64,000 bases of DNA from Blasia pusilla (Eukaryota > Marchantiophyta > Marchantiopsida > Blasiales), in contig CM114275.1 of assembly GCA_050084515.1 (NCBI GenBank), positions 2,604,001 through 2,668,000 on the forward strand, in the 5' to 3' direction. Under the pieces are notes generated by a model, which was not told where the DNA came from, did no database searches, and was given only the letters and a program-made list of their open reading frames with translations. Below are positions 55,777 to 64,000 of this stretch, piece after piece (position 1 is the stretch's first letter; each line of letters begins with the position of its first letter). Position numbers and translations under genes: made by a program.

Positions 55777-55920
55777 GGGTGCGGTAAGAGGAGAGGAAGA
55801 GAGGAAGAGAGGAGAGAGGAGAGAGGAGAGAGGAAACTACCTTCAACCGAAATAGATACTTTTTTTTTAAGAGAGTTTCCGTTGGGTTGAAGAGAGGAAA
55901 ATTTTTGTTTGAATTTTGTT
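55776..55920 (+). repeat. Left terminus (L) of E5
   Basis: Matches 377-520 closely, with one extra run of AGAGGA units. Confidence 0.65.
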
Positions 55921-56187
55921 GCACTTTTTTGTTCATATATTAAGCAGTCCCACTGTTTTTTTTTTCCTCTTCCATATTTTGGCAACCCCTCTGAGTCCAA
56001 CGAGTTGCAAATTGCTCAAAATTTAGAAAACTGAAAAATCTGTGGAATCATAAGTGTAGAACCAATCACTTTTTCCATCCAAGGTCTGGAAAAAATCTGT
56101 CATTTTCCCGGGGCTGAATAGAGTTCAAGCTCAAAGTGAAGGTTGAGAAAAAAATAAAAGTACAATCTAAAACCTCATTTTGCATCC

Positions 56188-57279
56188 TCAAAGTGGTTTG
56201 TTTAAAATACTCCAAACTTCTTTGAGGGACAAAATTAGTTGGTGGATTCCTACTCCTACCTCCGACTCTCTTAAAACTACCAGCAACACATAGTACATGT
56301 GCTTACAAGGGAAATACCTTTTGCCACTTGTCTCTTTTTGGACAAAGTCATCACATGAACATGTGGGAAAGCAACAGATGTGCACCACATACACCCCTGT
56401 GACACTTGAATTTACAGTGTTGTTCCTGACCCAATACATCCTTCCTATTCCATTGCCACTCAAGACATCTTTCGTGGCAATGATCTCCATTTTTGCCTCT
56501 CGAGCTGCTGCAATTCGCTTTGCTCTCTCCACCGTTGGCTTTGCACATTGTTTCTCTTCACCCCATTTCTAGACTCAAACAGAAATAATGGATTGAGATC
56601 ATCCACCTTCTCCGGTACATGTTGACATCAATCTTGGGTTGAATACGAAATCGAAGGTCTCTGTAATGCTGAACATGCTCGAACTTCCCCGTCTCACGAG
56701 TCTGAAACCGGCACTTGTAAGATTGTCCACGCCGTCTTGAGTGCGATTCGTACTGCGGCGATGGGCCAAATCGTGGGGGTATTCCGGAGCTCCAATGGCG
56801 GCCGGATAAGACTTTCGAAAGCGCAAGATTCATTTGGGCGAAGAAGTACTTCAATTGATCCCCGGTCCTCGTGAACGATCAAAGGTTTTGAGTCCCCAAA
56901 ACCAAAGTGGTTGTCGATCCTTATGCAGTTCTTATTAAGGAAAGTGCCGCATGCTCTCCTAATGCCATCAGATCCTGCCCTGCAGGTGGGTCCGTAGGGG
57001 CAGGCCGTAAACTCTGTATTGACCATTTGATAGAGGTAGGAGATTCCATACTTTGCTGTCTGAGGTCACTGGCTGGACCATCTCACCTATTATGTCTTCT
57101 CATCTGTCCACCCTAACATCTTTGGATACAAAGATGGTTCCAATTTGGAGAAGAAATCGAACAGACAGAAAATTTTCATCCACTACTATGAAAGACTCAC
57201 GAGCTTGGGGTCGAATGATTTCCGATTGAGGAAGGGCCGCCAGATGACTGCCACAAGTGAGCTTAACATAATTATCCAT
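56188..57279 (-). pseudogene. Gene A copy 5: transposase with internal deletion
   Basis: The N-terminus (MDNYVKLTCGSHLAALPQ) at 57279 runs to about 57000, then joins directly to the SWIM-side exon sequence at 56990. Finger and DDE-like core, equal to about 5 kb of E1, are gone. The SWIM exon 56188-56532 is open and keeps PTCSCDDF and PCKHMYYVL. This copy could not supply transposase. Confidence 0.65.
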
Positions 57280-58314
57280 TCCAAGAAGATTTCAACGGGA
57301 GGAGATTGAGAATGAGAAATTTTAATTTATAGTGAATAGGAAACAGATATTCCTGACAGATTTTTAATGACAAGATGAATTCGGTGGGTGACATTGTCTG
57401 ACACAATGGATCCAATTCTGTAACACATTCAATTCTGTTGCAATATGTTACCGGATTTGGGAAGCACAGGGTTGCGCATCACACTTGGAACCCGTCTGAG
57501 TCCTGGTAACTCAAAAATTACCCGAAGCTAACCGAAGCCTGCAACCCATCGGCATCGGACGGGTTGCACGCTTCTGCGAAAAATTGTCGAAGCGAGCAAC
57601 CCGTCGCTCTCCGACAAGTTGCTCGGATACCGCTCCTTCTTGCCCGAAGATGCCGGAGGCGTGCAAACCGTCTGTTCCCGACGAGTTCCATGGGTGCCTC
57701 ACCTTTTTGCCCAAAGACGGCGAGGCGTGCAACCTGTCGCCCTCCAACGGGTTGTGCAAGGGCCTCGCCTTGTGGTGTAGCCAGCCGGACTCCGACGACT
57801 TGCACGGGAACCCTTGATGAGGGAAGCGTGCAACCCAACGGTCTCCGACGGATTGCCCAAGATACGTCCCGTTCCCGTCCCAAACATGGCGGAGGCGAGC
57901 AACATGTCGGTCTCCGACAGGTTGCCATTTTTCACGTCCGGACTTCCGTAACATCCGGCACGTCGCCGTCGAAAGGATGACGGGACCCAACGGTCAGCCC
58001 AACGGCTAGAAAAGTATAAATAGGGCAGAAATCGCTCATTTCCGGTTTCTCATTTCGCGATCTTCATTCCTCACTCTCCCGCGCATCAGCTGATCAGATA
58101 CGAAGGGGCATTTCACACGGCGACACATCGCGAGTCGATAGGAGGGAACGAGAGCGAGACGGTTCGACCAAACGACAACGAGACGGTTTGACTGAGCGAG
58201 CGCAGGACGATTTGAGCTACTCATCAAGGCGATTCGAGCTCCCCATCTCGACATCAGCAAGGCGACTGATCAAGGGATTCGTTGTGGACATAGTTGGAGG
58301 CATTTCCGGAAAAA
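57280..58314. promoter_or_regulatory. Divergent A/B promoter region with palindromes (E5)
   Basis: The gene A TATA box (minus) is at 57324-57331 and the gene B TATA box TATAAATA at 58015-58022. The palindrome array is shorter than in E1 (57488-57927, about nine copies). Confidence 0.65.
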
Positions 58315-58936
58315 ATGACGAGGAAAAAATCACTAGCCAACAAGTCTGAGAGCTTCGTTCCAAAGTCCATTAGGACTCCTGCGTCAGCTTCTCTTGGGCT
58401 TCGTTCGGCGAATGAAATTAGGCAGCAGGAAATCGAGGAGCGGGAAAGGGAAGCGGAGATGCACAACCAAGTGCTTCTTGCGAGACGTGTTCAAGAGGCG
58501 CTAGATAAAGAGAACGTAGAGGCTGAGACGTCGCAGGCCTTGAAGAAAAGGATCGCCGAAAAAAGAGAAAAGAAGCGCCCGACGCGTCGGTGAGGAGGGC
58601 GAATTGGCTAAAGCGAGGAGGGAAAAGCGATAGCCATTGACGATAGCCCAGCCCGCCCAACCGCAAGTGTTGAGATGGGAAATGTCCCCCACGAAGTCCG
58701 GGGACACAATCAACATAGTGGAAACGCCAGAAGTTGAAATCGATGACGACGAGGTCATGAGGACCGCCAGCGTGGAGATGGTGGACATGGCCGAATAAGC
58801 CGGAGAGCGGTCATTCTCGACTCCAAGCCCGGCGGAGGACATCGATCTCTATCGGATCGACGAGTTCCCAGTCAATTTTCCAGCTTCTGTCTCAGACAAG
58901 TTAGCTGGTCAAGAAACCGACCCCATTTTCGAGCGG
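58315..58936 (+). pseudogene. Gene B exon 1 (E5)
   Basis: Starts MTRKKSLANKSESFVPKS. The coiled coil is clear to KKRIAEKRE; a base loss near 58556 then shifts the frame. The second half (EVMRTASVEMVDMAE then a stop) carries further damage. It ends GAGCGG at the GTAAGAG donor. Confidence 0.6.
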
Positions 58937-59026
58937 GTAAGAGAGGATGTGGGTTTTTTGAATTATGTGAATTGCAATTCATTGGGAATTCAGTGTAGCT
59001 TATTCATCTTGTCCCGGTTCTGACAG

Positions 59027-59498
59027 GTGGTAAAGCAGATGGCACTCATGGAGGGCCACAACGCCACGAGGATTCCACTCTGCCGATTGCGGACAATGGA
59101 ATACGTCCGCGAAATTCACTCCGACGAGGACATCGCGAAGCTTAAACAATCGGCGGCGACAGCATCCGCGTCGACAACTTTCCTCCCTTCTATGTTCAGC
59201 CTTACGACGAGCATGGAACCCAAGCTCTGGTTACGGAGGAGGACTTGGAAAAGCTTGACACATTCTGGAGGATGCGAGACCAGGATTTCAGAAGGCAAGT
59301 TGAGGGCACGGAATTCAGCTGGATGAGGAATCTGCATTTCTTCATCTGGGATGGAAATCACAGGTTCATGGTGTGGACCAAGTTTTCGGAGGAGCGGCCC
59401 AACTCATTGGAGGCACATTTCTGTGTTAAGGCAGTGGTCCTTCACCCATTCCCTCATCACATGGCGACGGTGGAGATGGCAATGCATGCCATGAACAC
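59027..59498 (+). pseudogene. Gene B exon 2 (E5): ParB/sulfiredoxin-like box
   Basis: Begins VVKQMALMEGHNA after TGACAG. The open part 59245-59498 reads MEKLDTFWRMRDQDFRRQVE, then FFIWDGNHRFMVWTKF, EERPNSLEAHFCVKAVV. The W-D-G-N-H-R-F box lies at 59347-59367. The first half is frameshifted but recognisable as IAKLKQSAATASASTTF. The donor is GTGAGT. Confidence 0.6.
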
Positions 59499-59518
59499 GT
59501 GAGTATCTTTAACACTTG

Positions 59519-60240
59519 CGCAACTCGACGGGACGGTTGTTGGGATGCTTTAACACTTACGCAACTCGTCCAACTCCGACGAGTTGCTCGATTGATGAAT
59601 GGGTTAGGTTTATTTTTGCCGAAAGTAACTCGTCGGACTCCGACGAGTTGCTCGACTACACGCTTTTTCGGATGTTTTTTAAGAATGCAACTCGTCGGAC
59701 TCCGACGAGTTGTTTGATAGACCACAGATTTAATTAGTTTTTGGCGCAAAGCAAACCTTCGGAGTCCGACGGGTTGCTCGACTCGCCGCCTTGTCAAGAT
59801 GTTTTTTGAAGAATGCAACTCGTCGGACTCCGACGAGTTGTTCGACTGACTGCAGGTTTAGAAGGTTTTTTCCCAAAGCAACCCGTCGGAGTACGACGGG
59901 TTGCTTGCCTCGAAGATGTTTTTGGCCGATATCAACCTGTTGGAGTCCAACGGGTTGCATTCGGAAGTTGGTTTCCCAAATTTCGTGTCAAATTGCAAGT
60001 TTACATCCAATTACGCAACCTATCAGACTCCGACGGGTTGCTATGTTCACGTTAGTATGTTCAGTTGCACAACTCGTCGGAGTCCGACGGGTTGAAACCA
60101 AGCATTAGCAAATCTGAATGCAATCCGTCGGACTCCGACGGGTTGCATCATTTAGCTCGTTGCTAGAATCCAACCTTGAGCTGTGACGACCCGTCGGAGT
60201 CCGACGGGTTGCAGGAACCCATGTAATTTCCTGACGGGTT
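59519..60240. repeat. Palindrome array in gene B intron 2 (E5)
   Basis: About 14 copies. The first half is mostly the CTCGTC/GACGAG class; the second half, nearer the acceptor, is CCCGTC/GACGGG. The same two-class split is seen in E1 and E4. Confidence 0.85.
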
Positions 60241-60256
60241 GAGTTTGGATGTGCAG

Positions 60257-62259
60257 GATTGTATCGGAGGGGAATGTCACCCACCACTGGATCTAGGACT
60301 GCGATCGGGTGAGGAAGGTGCTTACGACGCACCCGGGAGAGTACAGGGGGTTCTTGGGCGATGCCCTTGTCAATCAGATGCTTGCAAAGGGTGCTCAGAT
60401 TAAAAAGAAAACTTGGGCAAATAAGTTTATTTCCCAAGATGCAGCCGTAACCATCCTTTGCTGGTCGAAGATACAGGCCGCAAAGAAAAGCGCTGCACTA
60501 GAGCTGGAGCGGAGGGAGAAGGTATCTCGCCTGAGCGCCAAATTCATCCAAGTTGCAGATATCTGCGCAGAACGAAATACACGGCGAGCAAGATGCAGCG
60601 ATACATTGGCATTCTCAACCCTGAACTTGGTCCGGAGTTCTACAAGGAGCTGAAGGAGATTATCGAGCGCCAACGGAAAAGGGATGAAGATCCGCATGGT
60701 CGGATTGGGGAGAAAGTGTCCCTGGATCGCGTGCATCGGTTTGCGTTGTCCGGAATAAGCGAGTTTAGGAGGATCCGACTGATGAAAATCAGTCTCGAGG
60801 GCTCAAAGGCCCAGAAGAGGGCGGCACACCATCCTCCGGGTGTGTCCGATCCAGTGATCTCGCATTGGCTACGCGAATGGTCGTTCTGGGATGCGTTGCG
60901 GGTAATCGGGAAGTCCCATGTCGACGGCCTCGCAAGTTTAAGCTCGAAGATTAGAGCCCATCCCGCCGGAAGCAAACCTTGAAAGTTCTGGAGATTTTGA
61001 GGTTTGGCTCGATGACATCCGGGACAAGCCAACCAAAAACCCAGGATTCAAGACCATGTTCAAGGTTTGCGTCCTCCCTCAAGCAGAGCTTGACGAAGAA
61101 GTAGAGGGGAACAAATGGGATCAAGCGAAGAAGAAGCGAGATCTACAGGAGCAGACGGCCGATTCTGTTCGACTAAAAGCTGCCCAACGGATGGTCTTCA
61201 GGTAGTTTGTCCAGTGTAAGAATGCAGGTATGTGGGGAAAATTACCGGTAGCCTTGAAATTGTGGGCTTCGCCGCCGGATGCAGAGACATTCTCCATGTA
61301 CGACATGGAGATGGGGCAGCACATGTCCGATTGGGAGGTGGAGAATTGCCCCATTTGGCTCGACTTCAACACCCTGAAGACATCACCGATAAGGATTAAC
61401 GAGTGCTTCATGATGCAGTGGCCTCAGGCCAAGAAGACATCCCCAATTTTGTCCAGCCTGAAGACTTCTTCGGAGGAGATGCGAAGAGCAGCCCACGAGA
61501 CAGTGAGTTGGCTTCCAAGGTCCCATACGACCAAAGACAAATCCACAGCGGGTCTCAAAGGCAAGGCGAGGGGAGGGAAAAATTCAGAGGCCGAGTCTTC
61601 CCAAAGAGAGGCTGAAGATTCAAGGTCAGAGGCGGAATCGTCCGGACGAGCGGGGAGAGAGGGTCGGACCAGGTCCACGGCGAAAAAAACGCCACCGAGT
61701 CTCGGTCATAGAAACCCGACAAGCCGTCCCGGACTAGGGAGAAGCGAAGCGAGAGGTGCCAGGTTGTCCCAAGGAGAATAGAGTCCATTATCCTTGGGAA
61801 GACACAGACAAACAACGACCTGCACAAGCGTCCTCCTTGATTCACTCCGTTCTTGGATGAGTGAAGAGCTTGATTCTCAAGCGTCGACACCGACCATCGA
61901 AAAATTGACAACGCGGGACGAAAGCTCCAACAAAACGGGCACGCTGCCTGGGCGGTGAATGGAGTGGTCGAAGAGGTTGCGGTGGATCTCTTGATCGCCG
62001 ATCGCCCTCGGGGTTGCGACTTTGGGCGAGAATCCGTCGGACGAGGTACTGAGTGGAATGTGCCGCTCTCTTATGACCAGATTGCGCTTTTTTTCTCCTT
62101 TGCACGCCTATCCGAGTGACAGGCTTCTTGGTGTTGATGCAGGGAGCGAGGGCGAGCTCTTCAACCTCCGGTCGTCAAGAGGTCGCTAAAGTGGAGGATG
62201 GCGCAATCGTGGATCATAAAAATGAGTACCCACTCCGATCCGCGACGAGTCAGATTCGG
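60257..62259 (+). pseudogene. Gene B exon 3 (E5)
   Basis: Begins IVSEGNVTHHW. Open parts are 60458-60982 (MLVEDTGRKEKR, then RVHRFALSGISEFRRIRL and SDPVISHWLREWSFWDALRV), 61230-61781 (LPVALKLWASPPDAETFSMY and the disordered tract), and short pieces to 62259. The motif IV region reads as VVEEVAVDLLIAD-like sequence and then breaks by frameshift near 62000. A stop (TAG) lies at 61203. Confidence 0.55.
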
Positions 62260-62343
62260 GTAAGGCTCAATTCCTGTACTATAATTTCAATAATATTTTA
62301 ATGATGTGTATAATGAGAGTCAATCTGGGTTTTTTTTGTCCGT

Positions 62344-62731
62344 GAGCAACCCGTCGGAAGGCAATGGGTTGCTGGCTTAGAGCAGCCCATGCTCGGCTGA
62401 GAGCAACCCGTCGGTTTCCGACGGGTTGCATCTTTCCCACATACACACGGAAAACCGCGGTGTACCTGCAACCCGTCGGGACCCAACGGGTTGCAGTTGC
62501 TTTTGGTTTTTCCCAGTTGATTTTGGTTTTTGGATGCAACCCGTCTGATAGGGACGGGTTGCTCTCAGGCGAGCATGGGCTGCTCTAGGCCAGCAACACG
62601 TCGCCTTCCGACGGGTTGCTCACGTACAAAAACAACGGAGCCCGACGGATTGTTTTAGTCCCTCATCAACCCGTCGGAAGGCGACGGGTTGGTCCGGGAC
62701 AAAACAACCCGTCGGACTCCGACAAGTTGAT
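62344..62731. repeat. Palindrome cluster in gene B intron 3 (E5)
   Basis: About eight copies, in the same place as E1, E2 and E4. Confidence 0.8.
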
Positions 62732-62811
62732 CCAAAGTCAGTTATTGAAAATTTTCTCAAGCCGACTTCTTTAGTTTCTGACATTGTTTCCAACGCGTCT
62801 TTGATTCTGAG

Positions 62812-62944
62812 ATAGACCACTCCTACGTGTCGCCGTTCGCCCGAGCACAATTTCCAGGTGTTCAAGATCCAGGATCCTGTGGATCCATGCTCATTTGGGT
62901 ACAGCTTAGATAGTTTGTACAATTCCCCCCCGAGAATTTACATG
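62812..62944 (+). pseudogene. Gene B exon 4 (E5), start only
   Basis: The usual first ATG is ATA here. Frameshifted text of the VDPCSFGYSLDSLYNSP-type region runs to ATTTACATG, where the sequence changes to reverse-strand exon C. Confidence 0.5.
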
Positions 62945-64000
62945 TCGAGTCCCACCGCATTCCTCGGCAGTATACCTTGTACGCTCTGCAATGTGACACC
63001 CATCCAGTATCAATATCTGCTCCGTCCCCGGTAATACCATTATGGCAATCGCACATGTAGAAGGAATCCAACACGTCTGAGAGAAGAAAAGAAGCCTACG
63101 CCTGCCTTTATGAGTTGAGGGGAAGGTGCCAAGGGAAGAAGCCCGCCAGACTGCCTCTTAAGTTGGACCAACAGGGAAAGAGTCCGATCAGGCAACCTGT
63201 CGGAATCAGACAGGTTGCCTGGAAGTGGTCAAAAAGTGGAAAGTTGCAAGCAGGAGAAATCTGACGGGTTGCAGTGGTCATAAAGTGAAAAGTTGCAAGC
63301 AGGAGAAATCCGATGGGTTGAAAAATAGAAGTCCGCGGAGTACATAGACGATCACATTCAAAAAGACAAAAAATGATCAGCAAACTTTTACAAGCACCAC
63401 CATCGTTCGAAAAAATCTTCTACTTTATATCATCCGAAAAAAGCTCGGAACTGTACATTTGATCTATTCTATGAAATCTTTTGCCTCATTATAAAAAAAC
63501 TCCCTACTCCAAACGCTGCAATCAAGCTGGGTCGTTGAGTTCTTTGAACTCACTCGTCATTGTCCGAGAACTCTTGCAAAATTACTTTTGGCCTTGCCCT
63601 CCCGATTTTTGGAATCGTTGGAAGTGACGATGGAGTCACTACCAAGGGTGGCTGTGGAACCGGAGCTCTCGGCTTTGGTGGAGAGTTGTACGCCCCAACG
63701 AGCCTTTCGTATCCTGCCTTTGCCTCCTTGCAAAGGTCAAACAGTTCCTGCCTTCCCTCGAGGCAGAGAATGTTCCTGCCACTCGGCCAGGCGCCTTTGA
63801 TACTTGCCCCTGAAAGTCCCACTAAGTCGAACACCAAGTCACCCGGCCTTGAGCAGAGCTCGATGAGCGTTTGCATCAGGGCTGGCGACTTTTCCCTTCC
63901 TCCTAGAAGTGGGGTACTGTCTTGCGTTTGCATCAGGGCTGGCGACTTTTTCCTTCCTCCAAGTAAGAGGGTATCGTCTTGCATGTAAATTCGGGCGGGG
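62945..64000 (-). mobile_element. Element E6 fragment, reversed
   Basis: Begins within exon C (62945-63076, minus strand). It continues through the palindromes at 63190-63321, the 3'UTR of gene B, and gene B exon 4 on the minus strand to the window edge. It joins E5's exon 4 head-on, forming an inverted arrangement. Confidence 0.55.
63550..64000 (-). pseudogene. Gene B exon 4 (E6), open to the window edge
   Basis: Open from the window side to a stop at 63550. It has GREKSPALMQTLIELCSRPG, then DLVFDLVGLSGASIKGAW and NILCLEGRQEL, ending EFSDNDE. A direct duplication of about 20 codons (KSPALMQT repeated, 63905-63970) precedes the helix. The part past 64000 is not seen. Confidence 0.6.

Larger units (their letters stand above)
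55776..62944 (+). mobile_element. Composite element E5, with deleted transposase, nested in gypsy copy 2
   Basis: The L terminus GGGGTGCGGTAAGAGG begins in a run of G at 55775-55779, immediately after integrase sequence (GAGGGTGGTGG). Gene A is reduced to its N-terminus and SWIM exon. Gene B has all four exons, the last cut at 62944. No R terminus is seen because of the join to E6. Confidence 0.65.

Noticed and set aside
1-64000. tRNA, rRNA or bacterial operon features
   Set aside because: No cloverleaf, rRNA-like stretch, Shine-Dalgarno spaced gene series or bacterial promoters were recognised by eye; the region reads as eukaryotic repeat DNA.

Overview
This window is nuclear DNA of a eukaryote, not a prokaryote: coding pieces are split by GT-AG introns, promoters carry TATA boxes, and a Ty3/gypsy LTR retrotransposon is present with LTRs of about 1.25 kb. 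Codon style, the gypsy family and the SWIM-bearing transposase suggest a plant-lineage genome. The gag-pol family reminds me of charophyte algae such as Chara, but that is inference from memory. Almost everything is transposon sequence in several diverged, broken copies; I see no gene copy that is clearly intact from end to end.

The main player is a large DNA transposon of about 15 kb, here called the composite element. The best copy (E1) runs from 377 to 15297 and is flanked by a candidate 9-bp target duplication. It carries two genes facing away from each other. Gene A encodes a Mutator-like (MULE-type) transposase with Cys-rich fingers, a DDE-like core and a C-terminal SWIM zinc finger. 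Gene B has four exons. They encode a charged coiled coil, a ParB/sulfiredoxin-like box (W-D-G-N-H-R), a middle region, and a C-terminal amino-methyltransferase-like fold with motif IV degenerated to D-x-P-S and a motif I region ending in a Rossmann-like loop. A duplicated terminal exon plus 3'UTR ('exon C') lies near the right end. The A/B spacer, gene introns and 3' flanks are full of a dispersed 27-bp palindrome (arm GCAACCCGTCGG, 3 variable bases, arm CCGACGGGTTGC), often in arrays.

Layout. 1-376 host flank. 377-15297 E1 (gene A minus with a 2.4-kb internal tandem duplication, gene B plus, exon C plus). 15298-17760 host spacer holding two exons of a host 3'-5' exonuclease-domain gene. 17761-31185 E2, reversed, interrupted by a rearranged one-LTR gypsy copy (22712-28688). 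31186-35045 gene B 3' fragment with a solo LTR at 32447-33723. 35046-39533 E3 (A/B divergent pair). 39534-49783 E4, reversed, inserted into E3. 49784-55776 second gypsy copy, inserted into E4. 55776-62944 E5, inserted into that gypsy copy and with its transposase core deleted. 62945-64000 a reversed fragment (E6) forming a fold-back with E5.

How the parts may work together (inference): gene A would mobilise the element. Gene B looks like a ParB-methyltransferase fusion of the type known from bacteria and phages, captured and intronised. The palindrome arrays are natural candidates for its binding or modification sites. The gypsy LTRs inserted at palindromes in both cases where the insertion point can be read.
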